DNA of 64,000 bases from Bacillota bacterium (lineage in GTDB: Bacteria > Bacillota_I > Bacilli_A > RF39 > UBA660). Shown here piece by piece: positions 8,554 to 18,351 of this stretch; the first letter of the stretch is position 1, and every line of letters begins with the position of its first letter. A program made the translations under genes and the position numbers. The DNA is taken from positions 11,977 through 75,976 of the forward strand of contig DOEC01000035.1 of assembly GCA_003524085.1 (NCBI GenBank), in the 5' to 3' direction. The notes below the pieces were generated by a model. That model made no database searches and had not been told where the DNA came from. It saw nothing but the letters and a program-made list of their open reading frames with translations.

Positions 8554-10041
8554 ATGAAAAACAAACAATTAACATTAGTTGTAGTAAGCCTTTTAGTAGT
8601 AGTACTAAGTGTATCACTAGCATGGTTTACAACTCAAATAATAGGAAAGGGAAAAGATGTAAGTGTAACAAGTGCTAACTTACAAATAGTATTTACAGAT
8701 AGTGATGGAGCTTTAACAGAAACTGATATAGAACCAGGCTGGCAAAAAACTAAAACATTTACTATTAAAAATGATACTAAGACAGAATACAAATATAATA
8801 TAGTAATAAAAGACTTATTAAATACTTTTGTAACAGAAGGATACTTACAATACAAGATAACTAGTACAAACGATGGATACAATATGACTGAGTTTAAAGA
8901 TATACCAAAGTCAAGTACACCTAAAGATACAATACTAGCTTATAGTGTAGTAATACCTAATGGAGTAACACAAAGTTACACTATTGAATTTAAGTATGCA
9001 AACGATGAAAGTGTAGACCAAAGTGTAGACATGAATAAAAAACTAAGTGGAACACTATTTATAACTGAGGGAACAGAACAACCTACGCTTTTAATTCAAT
9101 TGCTTGCTGACAAATCAACAGTATTAACAAGAACAGACTTTAGTACAGTTTTAACAGATAATAATACAAACACATTATATACTTCTACTGAAGACAGTAA
9201 AACAGTATATTATTTTGCAGGGAATGCAACAGATAACTGGGTAAAGTTTGGAAAGAATGCAAGTAATCAAGACTTATACTGGAGAATAATAAGAACAAAC
9301 TCAGATGGAAGTGTAAGATTACTATATCACGGTACAAGTACAACAGCAACAGACGCATATATAGGAACATCACAATTTAATAGTAGTTATAATAATATAG
9401 CATATGTAAGTTATATGTATGGAAATTTAGGAAGTGTTGCAAATGCTAGAACTAACCAAACAAACTCTAGTACAATAAAAACAACAATAGATAACTGGTA
9501 TACAAGCAACTTAGAAGCAAAAGGTTATACAAAATACTTAAGTACAACAGCAGTATATTGTAATGATAGAACATATACAGTATCTGGAAATGACACATAC
9601 TTTGGAGCATACACAAGACTAAAAACAAATAAAACACCAACATACGACTGTGCAACAACAGAAGACAAATTCACAGCAGATAGTAGTACTGGAAACGGGA
9701 AACTAACATATCCAATAGCATTAATGACAGCAGACGAAGTAAGTTTTGCAGGTGGACTATACGGTACAAATGCACCAACATGGTATTATAATAGTGCAAA
9801 CGGAAGCTCTACAGGTAAAACTACTTGGTGGTTGTTGTCTCCTAACTATTGGGGTGGCAGCTACACTTACGTGTTCAGCGTGTACGGTTCCTCCGATCCT
9901 GGCAACTTGGGCGGCAACGACATCCACGACACTTACGGGGTGCGTCCAGCCCTATCATTAAAATCATGTGTGAAATACTCTAGTGGAGATGGCTCAGCAA
10001 GTGACCCATACACAATAAAAGAAACTACAAGTGGATGCTAA
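8554..10041 (+). CDS. TasA-like surface protein with a hypervariable lectin-like C-terminus (DGR target candidate)
   Basis: The 495-aa protein begins with a membrane anchor/signal (LTLVVVSLLVVVLSVSLAWF) followed by a TasA/camelysin-like beta domain to about residue 175 (EPGWQKTKTFTIKNDT is the usual motif). A second, larger domain from about 185 (YWRIIRTNSDGSVRLLYHG) ends in TTWWLLSPNYWGG...YGVRPALSLKS, the pattern of DUF6273/C-type-lectin-like domains used as variable scaffolds by diversity-generating retroelements. Codons 430-466 are GC-rich and dominated by NNC, unlike the rest of the gene. Cysteine pairs (CNDRTY, YDCAT, KSCVKY, SGC) may form disulfides. ATG 8554 follows AGAGAGAGG by 8 bases. 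Likely an exposed ligand-binding protein; ligand unknown. Confidence 0.75.
   Translation: MKNKQLTLVVVSLLVVVLSVSLAWFTTQIIGKGKDVSVTSANLQIVFTDSDGALTETDIEPGWQKTKTFTIKNDTKTEYKYNIVIKDLLNTFVTEGYLQYKITSTNDGYNMTEFKDIPKSSTPKDTILAYSVVIPNGVTQSYTIEFKYANDESVDQSVDMNKKLSGTLFITEGTEQPTLLIQLLADKSTVLTRTDFSTVLTDNNTNTLYTSTEDSKTVYYFAGNATDNWVKFGKNASNQDLYWRIIRTNSDGSVRLLYHGTSTTATDAYIGTSQFNSSYNNIAYVSYMYGNLGSVANARTNQTNSSTIKTTIDNWYTSNLEAKGYTKYLSTTAVYCNDRTYTVSGNDTYFGAYTRLKTNKTPTYDCATTEDKFTADSSTGNGKLTYPIALMTADEVSFAGGLYGTNAPTWYYNSANGSSTGKTTWWLLSPNYWGGSYTYVFSVYGSSDPGNLGGNDIHDTYGVRPALSLKSCVKYSSGDGSASDPYTIKETTSGC
9822..9951 (+). other. Probable DGR variable region (VR)
   Basis: Between TGGTGG (9825) and GGGGTGCGTCCAGCC (9937-9951) the gene changes character: I count 64 G or C in the 110 bases 9841-9950, against an AT-rich surround. 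About 21 of 38 codons there end in C (GGC, AGC, TAC, TTC, TCC, AAC, GAC, ATC, CAC), while the rest of the gene prefers A or T. That is what adenine mutagenesis of AAC codons in a template repeat yields. The conserved GVRPAL end would be the initiation-of-mutagenic-homing side. No template repeat or reverse transcriptase was found in the window. Confidence 0.65.
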
Positions 10042-10144
10042 GATCCCATTAACTTAACTGTGTCTAATGATTAATTTACTAATATAATTACTATAAAGTA
10101 ACTTAATATTTAATTGATAATGTATATAATAAGAAAAACTAGTA

Positions 10145-10176
10145 AAATACTTTAGCAAAAAGACTAAAGTATTTTT
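10145..10176 (+). terminator. Intrinsic terminator after the surface-protein gene
   Basis: AAATACTTTAG pairs with CTAAAGTATTT over an 8-base loop and runs into TTTTT. Confidence 0.85.
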
Positions 10177-10254
10177 CATTTTTCATGATTCTTTTCTCTG
10201 TATCTATATTTTTTTAGCAAAATATGGTATACTAACAAAATGAGGTGAAATAGT

Positions 10255-13200
10255 ATGTTCGAAAAAGAAAATGATTATGTAACTAATAGAAAAATGTATC
10301 TTGATAATAAAGATTACATTCTTAAAAGATTTGCTTACTCTGATATCATACGTGGTGAATTAATAACTAGCTATAGTATAGAAGTTACTGATGAACATGA
10401 CTATCCTGATAAAGGTTACACGGACTACTGTTTTGAAACTAATTCATACTATTATGATGTTGGTAAATATAGACAAGTAATAAGAAAAAATGATGCTGGA
10501 GAAATATTATCCTACTCTTGTAACTGTAGTAACTTTAGAGATACTAATTCATGTGTTCACTTAGTAGGATGTTTTCATAACTATGCATTTTTAATTTTCT
10601 ATGCTAAACCAGATCCATTAAAAATATCAAACAATATTTTAGACATACTTTCAAAATCAAATAAACCTGTAGTTAAAAAAGAAGTATTCTTATCAGTTGA
10701 CATACTATCCTCTTCAATAGACTTTTATTATGATGTTAAAATAAAAGTAGGTATTAATAAGATGTACTCATACAATAACAAACAAAACCAATTCTTACAG
10801 GCGTCAAATAGAAAAGATGACGAGTTCACTTTTGGTAAAGATTTTACTTTTGATTTTAACAGCAATTACTTTAGTGAAAAAGCTACAAAAGTATTAAAAT
10901 ACATAAATAGATTTCATCCTGACTTAAATAAAAACAATTTTGATGATAAAGAAATAAATAATTTTCTAGATTTATTAAAAGAACAAGATTACCCTTTCAC
11001 ATATAATAATCATAACATAACTAAAATACTAGAAGAATTTCCTCTTGAAAGTACAGTAGAAGAAATGGATCAAGATAACTACATAGTTAACTTTGATTTA
11101 AAAGACTACAAACTAATTAGTTATAACTATGCATACAATAATTCTAATATTTACTATTTATCTAACAAAGACATATCACTATTATTTTTATTATATAAAC
11201 AAAATATGTCTAGTTTAATCATACCCAAAAATAGATTAAAAGACTTCTCTAGTGGTGTACTTCCAATAATAAAAAAACATGTAGAAGTAAATGAAAACCT
11301 AAAAGATAAAATACAAATAATTAATGAACCAGATGTATCTTTATACTTTGACTTAAATAAAGATAATGTTATATGTAATATAAAACTAAAATATAATGAA
11401 GAAATAGATTACTTTGATAACAAAGCTAATGTACTAAGAGATGTGGAATTTGAAACCAATTTAATTAGTTACTTACAAACTTTTGGTTTTATCATAAATA
11501 ATAAAAAGATTATAATGAATGATTTAGATAAAATAGTATATTTAATAGATGAAGGACTAAACTTAATAAGTAAAAAATATCCTGTATACACTACTGAAAA
11601 CTTTAAAAAACTAGGTTTAAAGAAAACTAAAGTATCTAGTACATTCTCGATAGGAAAAGATAACATATTAAGTTATGATTTTAATTTAGATGGAATAAGT
11701 AATGATGATATAGTAAATATATTTAAAAGCATTAAAGAAAAAAAGAAATACTATAAGTTAAGTAATAATCAAATAGTAGATCTAGAAGACAGTGATTTAA
11801 ATGAATTAATGAATCTAACTGAAGAACTAGATATTACTGACGAAGACATAATAAATGCTAAAGGTTCAGTTATGAAATACAGGGCTATTTATTTAGACAG
11901 TATTAAAGATAGCAAGTATTCTATTATTAAAACAGACAACTTATTTAAAGAGTTTATTAATAACTTTCATCAATATAAAGATGCTAATTTAACTCTTACA
12001 GCTGATGAGTTAAAAACACTCAGAGACTACCAAATAACCGGTGTAAAATGGCTTTATAACTTAGATAAATGTTCTTTTGGTGGAATACTAGCTGATGAAA
12101 TGGGTCTTGGTAAAACAATACAACTAATCTACTACATAAAACAAATGTTAAAAGAAGATAATACTTACAAATTCCTAATAGTAGTACCAACTAGCTTACT
12201 TTATAACTGGGATAGAGAGTTTGAAAAATTTGCACCTGATATTCCAGTAAAAATAGTAAATGGTATAAAAACCAAAAGACAAGACTTAATAGAAAATACA
12301 AACAAAAATGTCTACATTACAACCTATGGTCTATTAAGAGAAGACTTAGAGTACTATGAAAAAATGCACTATCATGCTGTTATATTAGATGAAGCTCAAA
12401 ACATAAAAAATCCACTAGCTGGCACAACAAAAGCATGTAAAAGCATGAAAGCAGATGTTAAGTTTGCATTAACAGGAACTCCTATAGAAAACTCAGCTGT
12501 TGAATTATGGAGTATATTTGACTATATCATGCCAGGATACTTATCTAAATATGATAAATTCACTAGTAAATACAAAGTAAAAGAATTTGATGAAGACACA
12601 AACAAACTACTTGATAGTTTATCTAAACAAATAAGTCCATTTATATTAAGAAGAAAAAAGAAAGACGTTATAAAAGAACTTCCTGAAAAAATAGAAACAA
12701 ATATATTTATAGAGTTAGGTGATGAACAAAAGAAAATCTATGTAGCAGAACTAAACAAAGTAAAAGAAGCTATTGAAGAAGCCCTAAATGATGGTGGAAT
12801 GTCTAAAGTTAGATTTATGATACTTCCCCTTCTTACGAAACTAAGGCAAATTTGTATAGATCCTAAAATAGTATATAGTGATTATACTAGTGGGTCTAAT
12901 AAAATAGATAGATTCTTAAGTGTAATAGAAGAAGTAACAAATAATGGCCATAAAGTACTAGTGTTCACTTCATTTAGAACAGCACTTAACTTAGTAAAAG
13001 ATAAGCTTGATAGTATTGGTATAAAGTCATACCAAATAGATGGGTCAGTATCTAGTAAAGAAAGACAAACTAGAGTAGATAACTTTAATAATAATGATGA
13101 CGTTAAAGTATTCTTAATAATGCTAAAAAGTGGTGGAACTGGACTTAACTTAGCTTCTGCTGATATAGTTATTCACCTAGATTTATGGTGGAATCCACAA

Positions 13201-13431
13201 GCTGAAAACCAAGCAACAGACCGTGCACATAGAATTGGACAAAAAAACACTGTTGAAGTAATAAAATTAGTTTCAAAAGGGACAATTGAAGAAAAAGTAC
13301 TTGATTTACAAGAAAAGAAAAAAGAACTAAGTAATAGACTAATAGACTCAAATAACATGGATCAAAACATCATCAGTGAACTAACAGAAAAAGACATCAA
13401 AAACTTACTTGCTTTTGAAAACAAAGACTAA
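10255..13431 (+). CDS. SNF2-family DNA helicase/ATPase with SWIM zinc finger
   Basis: The 1058-aa protein has an N-terminal SWIM finger (CNC...CVH, residues about 88-103), a long linker domain with repeated Asp/Asn-rich beta segments, and a C-terminal Swi2/Snf2 ATPase: Walker A DEMGLGKT (about 615), DEAQ box (about 713), LTGTPIEN and the final HRIGQK motif. Bacterial SWIM-SNF2 (RapA-like, YwqA-like) proteins translocate on duplex DNA and are linked with transcription recycling or repair; the exact role here is not shown. GAGGTGA precedes the ATG by 6 bases. It stands alone, with terminators on both sides. Confidence 0.9.
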   Translation: MFEKENDYVTNRKMYLDNKDYILKRFAYSDIIRGELITSYSIEVTDEHDYPDKGYTDYCFETNSYYYDVGKYRQVIRKNDAGEILSYSCNCSNFRDTNSCVHLVGCFHNYAFLIFYAKPDPLKISNNILDILSKSNKPVVKKEVFLSVDILSSSIDFYYDVKIKVGINKMYSYNNKQNQFLQASNRKDDEFTFGKDFTFDFNSNYFSEKATKVLKYINRFHPDLNKNNFDDKEINNFLDLLKEQDYPFTYNNHNITKILEEFPLESTVEEMDQDNYIVNFDLKDYKLISYNYAYNNSNIYYLSNKDISLLFLLYKQNMSSLIIPKNRLKDFSSGVLPIIKKHVEVNENLKDKIQIINEPDVSLYFDLNKDNVICNIKLKYNEEIDYFDNKANVLRDVEFETNLISYLQTFGFIINNKKIIMNDLDKIVYLIDEGLNLISKKYPVYTTENFKKLGLKKTKVSSTFSIGKDNILSYDFNLDGISNDDIVNIFKSIKEKKKYYKLSNNQIVDLEDSDLNELMNLTEELDITDEDIINAKGSVMKYRAIYLDSIKDSKYSIIKTDNLFKEFINNFHQYKDANLTLTADELKTLRDYQITGVKWLYNLDKCSFGGILADEMGLGKTIQLIYYIKQMLKEDNTYKFLIVVPTSLLYNWDREFEKFAPDIPVKIVNGIKTKRQDLIENTNKNVYITTYGLLREDLEYYEKMHYHAVILDEAQNIKNPLAGTTKACKSMKADVKFALTGTPIENSAVELWSIFDYIMPGYLSKYDKFTSKYKVKEFDEDTNKLLDSLSKQISPFILRRKKKDVIKELPEKIETNIFIELGDEQKKIYVAELNKVKEAIEEALNDGGMSKVRFMILPLLTKLRQICIDPKIVYSDYTSGSNKIDRFLSVIEEVTNNGHKVLVFTSFRTALNLVKDKLDSIGIKSYQIDGSVSSKERQTRVDNFNNNDDVKVFLIMLKSGGTGLNLASADIVIHLDLWWNPQAENQATDRAHRIGQKNTVEVIKLVSKGTIEEKVLDLQEKKKELSNRLIDSNNMDQNIISELTEKDIKNLLAFENKD

Positions 13432-13456
13432 ACTACGCAGAGATGCGTAGTTTTTA
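13432..13456 (+). terminator. Intrinsic terminator after the SNF2 gene
   Basis: ACTACGC-AGAGAT-GCGTAGT stem-loop followed by TTTTATTT. Confidence 0.85.
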
Positions 13457-13551
13457 TTTAAATTTAACTAAATTAGTAAATATTTCACCATTGAAATAAT
13501 TTATTATCTATGGTAGAATAAGTAAAAAAATGATAATGAAAGGAAAAATAA

Positions 13552-14127
13552 ATGAGTGAAAAAGAAATATTAGAGTAAATTAGTTTTATTGAGAGAAAAG
13601 GATAATCAACAATTTTTAGAAATAACAAAAGAAGAACAACAAGTTTTAAGTAGAGATGAAAAAGTAAAAATATCTCGGTATTAACTGAAAGACTAAACTT
13701 GATGGATTATATATATGATAAACTAATAACGTATACAACTAATGTGTTTAAATATTATGGTGGTATTGGTAAAAAAATACTTAAAAATTATGAAACTCAA
13801 ACAAAAGATATAATTGAAAAAGGCGAAAATAAGATTATAGCAGCAACTGGATCTTACATAGGAGAGGGGTTTGATGACTCAAAACTTGATGTGTTATTTC
13901 TAACCATGCCTATATCTGATCAAACGAGAGTTACACAGTATGCTGGAAGATTACATAGAAGAGATGATAACAAAAAAGAGATTTTAATTTATGATTATGT
14001 AGACGACAACTTTGAAAAAACTAGAAATATGTTTTTTAAAAGGAAAAAGACATATGAAAAATTAGGATACGAAATATTGAATGAAGAGGAGCAAGTTAGA
14101 CATATCATAAACATAAAAGTAAGATAA
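13552..14127 (+). pseudogene. Remnant of a superfamily 2 helicase
   Basis: The open part (13699-14127, 142 codons) is a helicase C-terminal domain: ATGSYIGEGFDDSKLD, LFLTMPIS, then QYAGRLHR (motif VI) and YDYVDD, the pattern of the SF2 helicases with phospholipase-like partners and of TOTE-type conflict helicases. Upstream, VLTERLNLMDYIYDKL is in frame with it but lacks a start, and an N-terminal piece (MSEKEILE, then KLVLLREKDNQQFLE after a frame change) is fused almost directly, so most of the helicase core is deleted. GAAAGGA before ATG 13552 marks the original start. A dead gene at the edge of the accessory island. Confidence 0.7.
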
Positions 14128-14217
14128 ATTGTCACAACTAGGAAGTTGTTACTATTCTCTTTCTAAGTGACTATTGATAATTTTTTTGATAAAATATCTT
14201 TAGGTGATGTGAAATAT

Positions 14218-15126
14218 ATGAAATGTTTATTATTAGGTAATGGTCTTAACATAGCTAATCATAATGATTATTTAATGATAGATAATGTTAGAACAAGATT
14301 CTTATCTATCTTAAAATCAAAATATAAGCTATTTGAGAAATGTTTATACATAGATAGTTTAAACTATGAAGATTTAAAAGATAGTATTTTAAAAGATAAT
14401 AATGGAATTGAACAATTATCCGGAAACTTGTTTGATTACTTTTACAACTTATTAAAAATAAATAATAAATTTTGTTGGAATGATTGTTTTCGATTAATTG
14501 AACTTATCGCTTCTATTTCAATCGAATCCTTATTCATTGTTGATGGAAAATATAAAAAACCAATAATTTCGATTGATTACGAGAATAAAATAAAAAAATA
14601 TGATAAAGTTTTTACGCTTAATTACGTTGAAGATTGGGATAAAGAAAATAAATGCATTTATTTACATGGTAACATTAATAATTACTTATCTAACTATAGA
14701 GGACAAAATATTATTTCAAATATTTTAAAATATTCATTACATTTGGAAGCAATCCCTACAAATTATTTAGAATTAGATTTTAGTGACATTATATTTATTC
14801 CGGATAATAAAATTGTTGATAAACATAGTTATGTGGGTGAAGGATTATTTTGTGGTAAGTGTGGATTACCTGTTTATCCTTCAGATGACCTTTTTCTTGA
14901 TAGTGGTAAAGGTGATATATATGAAAAACTCAACCATGTTGAATATATAGACATTTTCGGAATGTCTCCATATGGTGATAAATCTCTAATAGATAAAATA
15001 TCGTATATTAAAAACGTTACTATTTATGTTCATAATATGAATAGTGACGAAATAAAAGAATGGAAAAAATATTTGTCAAATGCAAAATTTAAAGATTCAA
15101 AAGAATTTATAACTGCAAATAATTAA
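14218..15126 (+). CDS. AbiH/SIR2-like protein, putative phage defence
   Basis: The 302-aa protein starts with a Rossmann-like nucleotide loop (CLLLGNGLNIA, residues 2-12), then has VFTLNY (about 137), a IYLHGNIN motif (about 154) and near the end DIFGMSPYGDKSLIDKI. GNG at the start, F/LNY, HG and G-S-D at the end are the landmarks of the AbiH abortive-infection and SIR2-like families. A CGKCG knuckle near residue 218 is extra. ATG 14218 has TAGGTGATG 7 bases upstream; an in-frame GTG at 14167 lacks a site. The KAP NTPase starts 107 bases downstream, so the two probably work together. Assignment rests on motif order only. Confidence 0.5.
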   Translation: MKCLLLGNGLNIANHNDYLMIDNVRTRFLSILKSKYKLFEKCLYIDSLNYEDLKDSILKDNNGIEQLSGNLFDYFYNLLKINNKFCWNDCFRLIELIASISIESLFIVDGKYKKPIISIDYENKIKKYDKVFTLNYVEDWDKENKCIYLHGNINNYLSNYRGQNIISNILKYSLHLEAIPTNYLELDFSDIIFIPDNKIVDKHSYVGEGLFCGKCGLPVYPSDDLFLDSGKGDIYEKLNHVEYIDIFGMSPYGDKSLIDKISYIKNVTIYVHNMNSDEIKEWKKYLSNAKFKDSKEFITANN

Positions 15127-15233
15127 AAACAGTGTTTTGTATTTGTATGAAAAATAATACTATAATACATAAAAAAGAAAATATTTCATTTATTAAAATG
15201 AAATGCACTAACTTTTTGAACGGAGGAAATAAA

Positions 15234-17207
15234 ATGGATTTAATAAATATAATAGATGATTATTTAAAAAATAAATTAATTAACTATGCAATTTTAATTA
15301 AAGGAGAATGGGGAACAGGCAAAACATTTTTTGTTAAAAAAAATATAATTAAAAGATATAACAACGCATTATATATATCTTTATATGGTATTTCTTCTAT
15401 AGACAAATTAAGTGAAAAAATATATTTAGAAATAATAAAATCTAAGGCAACCACAAATTTTATAAGTAAGTTTTTTCGAAAATTGCATGAAAAAATACTT
15501 TTTAAAGTATTGTTCTTTATACCTATTCTGATTTTTAAATTACTCAAATTCTTATATGAACTATTATTTAAACTAATTTGGATTGTTACATATAATTTAG
15601 TGTATTTAAAGTTTAATATTAATATTTCATCACTAAATAAAAAAGATTTTTATGGAATCTTAAAACTATATGAAAAATTAGATAAATTTATTTTGGTAAT
15701 AGATGATTTAGAAAGATGCAATATACCAATAGAGGAAATTATGGGATTTATTAATGATTTTGTTGAACACAATAATGTAAAATGTATATTAGTTGCTAAT
15801 GAAAATGAAATTTATAAAACTCAATCTGAAAACCTTGAATTAAAAATATTAACTGTTGCTAATGATAAAATAGAATTCTACGACAATGATAGACGTAGTA
15901 ATAAAACAAATGAAAAGTTAAATAGTAATGATTTGAAAAATAGAATAGATTATTTGTACAATGCAAATAACAAATATAAAATAATTAAAGAAAAAGTTAT
16001 TGGTAAAGAATTTGTATTTATTCCAAAATTGGAAAATATATATGATAATCTCGCATTTAAATACAAAGACGAAGAACAATTCTATGATATATTGAATAAT
16101 ACAAAATTATCAGTTATTGATACAATGAGTTTAAATAATTTTAATAATATTAGGACATTAGATTTTTATTTTGATAATTTTTATCATATATATAAATATA
16201 TAAATAATTTTGTAAAAGAATGCAGGATATCAGAACAATTCATTTATAGTAATATATGTAAAAGCATTATAAATGGATGCATTTGTATGAAAAAAGGATA
16301 TGAATTACGATGCCTGCCAAGTGGTAAGAGATTTGATTATGTATCATATGATGAGAATAAAACTTCAGTATTTCAATCAGATATGTTTTTAAGTTTTGAT
16401 TTTGTTAATGAATATCTAATATATAATTACATAGAAAAAAGTAATATAGAAGAAACCTTAAAGTTATTCGCTAATTCAAATTGTGATAAATTATCAGAAG
16501 ATGATCCATTTAATCTTTTAAATGAATATTGGTATTATTCATCTGATGAGATTAATAAAATTTTATGTGATATATATAACAATATTGATTCTAACAAGTA
16601 TAATCCATCACTATATAGACTAATAATAAAAAAAATATCATCTTTAGAGGCTATGGATTATAATGACCCAATTATAAATCGAATAATTGAAATAATAAGA
16701 TTAAAAGTTTCATTGGAAGATAATATTGAAATTGATGATTATGAATTATTTCCAAATGATTTAGCATCACATATTTATTCAAACCATATTCAACAGATTA
16801 ATAATAATACTAAAAATAATTTAAAAATTAAAAACAATAACATTTTTGACAAGATTTTTGAAAAAGACGATTGGGCAGTCGAATTACATAAATATGTTGA
16901 AAAATCAAAATCACAAATACTAACAGAAAATAATTTTTTTTCGTTAATAGGTTATAAGAAAATAATAGAAAAATTACTTAATTTAAACATTAAAAATGTA
17001 TATTATTTTAAGTATACACTAGACCATATATATGGGGTTGTAAAATTAAAAGATTCTAATACTGCTGAATTAGATTGTTTAAAAAGATTTAAAAAAGAAC
17101 TGAATAAACAATTAAAGAATATGAATATAAAAGATCCTATGGTAAAATGTCCATTTAAAATACTTTTAGAAAAAATTGATAGTATGTTATCAGTATCAAA
17201 AGACTAA
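15234..17207 (+). CDS. KAP-family P-loop NTPase
   Basis: The 657-aa protein has Walker A GEWGTGKT (about 23-30), a hydrophobic stretch that can cross the membrane two or three times (about 85-130), and Walker B VIDDLERC (about 155-162), the membrane-inserted arrangement that defines KAP NTPases. The rest is a long Asn/Lys/Ile-rich helical region without a recognised effector domain. KAP proteins are often plasmid- or defence-linked and may anchor complexes at the membrane. ATG 15234 has CGGAGG 8 bases upstream, so the longer frame from 15132 is rejected. AT content is even higher than in the housekeeping genes nearby, in keeping with transfer. Confidence 0.75.
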   Translation: MDLINIIDDYLKNKLINYAILIKGEWGTGKTFFVKKNIIKRYNNALYISLYGISSIDKLSEKIYLEIIKSKATTNFISKFFRKLHEKILFKVLFFIPILIFKLLKFLYELLFKLIWIVTYNLVYLKFNINISSLNKKDFYGILKLYEKLDKFILVIDDLERCNIPIEEIMGFINDFVEHNNVKCILVANENEIYKTQSENLELKILTVANDKIEFYDNDRRSNKTNEKLNSNDLKNRIDYLYNANNKYKIIKEKVIGKEFVFIPKLENIYDNLAFKYKDEEQFYDILNNTKLSVIDTMSLNNFNNIRTLDFYFDNFYHIYKYINNFVKECRISEQFIYSNICKSIINGCICMKKGYELRCLPSGKRFDYVSYDENKTSVFQSDMFLSFDFVNEYLIYNYIEKSNIEETLKLFANSNCDKLSEDDPFNLLNEYWYYSSDEINKILCDIYNNIDSNKYNPSLYRLIIKKISSLEAMDYNDPIINRIIEIIRLKVSLEDNIEIDDYELFPNDLASHIYSNHIQQINNNTKNNLKIKNNNIFDKIFEKDDWAVELHKYVEKSKSQILTENNFFSLIGYKKIIEKLLNLNIKNVYYFKYTLDHIYGVVKLKDSNTAELDCLKRFKKELNKQLKNMNIKDPMVKCPFKILLEKIDSMLSVSKD

Positions 17208-17645
17208 TCATAGATTTTGTTAAATATATAAATAATAAAAATAACGGAAACTAATGTGGACAAAATTCTGCTTTTATATAAATGGTTTAACATAATTCTG
17301 TGCTTTATAATAAAAATAGCTATCAAATCAGTATGCTTATTTATAAATCTACTTATAATATTTCTATCTTCAATAGATGTTACATTTTTCACAAACAGTC
17401 CAATTTATCACAAATGCCATCATATTTATTATATTCGGCTTAATTTGTTGCTTCAGAACAATTACACGTTGATTCTAAAAAAGTATATTTAACCTTATAT
17501 TGTTTAAAAATAATTTTTTCAAATCTTAAATGCTTTATACTATTACTCCAACATATATTAAAACAGAATAGAATGACAATTACATAAAAGAGTAGAATGT
17601 ACCCAAATTTTAAATTAGATATTTAGAATAATACAATCTTATATC
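17208..17645. other. Gap without a supported gene
   Basis: A frame on the plus strand (17256-17492) is open but has no ribosome site and reads as random hydrophobic sequence. I see no RNA gene or clear terminator here. Confidence 0.6.
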
Positions 17646-17674
17646 TTGTAAATCTTTAATTTCTAAGGTATAAT
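17646..17674 (+). promoter_or_regulatory. Promoter of the unknown-TIR gene pair
   Basis: TTGTAA (17646-17651), 17 bases, TATAAT (17669-17674), 33 bases before the start codon. Confidence 0.7.
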
Positions 17675-17707
17675 ATCGTACAAATAAAATTTAAGGAGTG
17701 ATTAGTT

Positions 17708-18325
17708 TTGAGAAAAGAAACCAAAAATATTGTAGATAATTATTATATGAAAGAAGAAAAAATGTTATTTTTAAAGTTTGCCGAAATAATTGATAATAAT
17801 ATTAAAGATATTGAAAAGCATAAAATAATCTGGGAATACGATCAGAAACTTGGAGGATTGGGTGGCTATGCTGCACCACTAAATGTAATAATTAATCCCT
17901 TTAAAACTTATGGAGACTACAGAAATGTATTTAGAAGCTTACAATATTCCAGAAATGGTATGTTTCTTCATGCTAGACCAAGATTTATCATAATTGATGC
18001 AGCACTTAGTTTAGAAACTTTAGTTAAACTCCTTTTATCAAAAAATATTTTTTTAAAATATTCAGCTAACAAAAAGGAATTAGGAAAAAACGTTGAAGAA
18101 TTACACAACAGAAAAATTATTGACGAAGATTTTTATAAAAGATTAAATATTTGGAAAAAAATATTAAATTATGCTAAGCATGATACAGATCCGGAGTGTG
18201 ATTATACCTTTGATTACGAGGATGCAGTTATATTTTATTTTGAAACCAGAGTGCTAGGTAACAAAATATTAAAAATACTAAATCATTATACAAGTGGAAA
18301 ATTTTATAAGATTAAAATAGATTAA
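17708..18325 (+). CDS. Helical protein of unknown function, paired with a TIR protein
   Basis: The 205-aa product is mostly alpha-helical; the C-terminal half (DFYKRLNIWKKILNYAKHD, then a FYFETRVLGNKILK helix) resembles HEPN-type four-helix proteins, with NYAKHD in the place of the usual RNxxxH motif. The Arg is absent, so RNase activity is doubtful. A glycine-rich turn (KLGGLGGYAAPLN) lies near residue 50. TTG 17708 is 9 bases after AAGGAG; ATG 17747 would lose that site. It is separated from the TIR gene by 26 bases and shares its promoter, suggesting a sensor or partner role. Family not recognised. Confidence 0.6.
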   Translation: MRKETKNIVDNYYMKEEKMLFLKFAEIIDNNIKDIEKHKIIWEYDQKLGGLGGYAAPLNVIINPFKTYGDYRNVFRSLQYSRNGMFLHARPRFIIIDAALSLETLVKLLLSKNIFLKYSANKKELGKNVEELHNRKIIDEDFYKRLNIWKKILNYAKHDTDPECDYTFDYEDAVIFYFETRVLGNKILKILNHYTSGKFYKIKID

Positions 18326-18351
18326 ATATTAATATGAAAAGGAGTCTAAAA

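Noticed and set aside
10042..10254. Template repeat or accessory gene of a retroelement right after the variable protein
   Set aside because: The interval is AT-rich, holds only a terminator and promoter, and has no match to the variable region.
17256..17492. 78-codon open frame after the KAP gene
   Set aside because: No ribosome site, low-complexity hydrophobic composition and no coding pattern.
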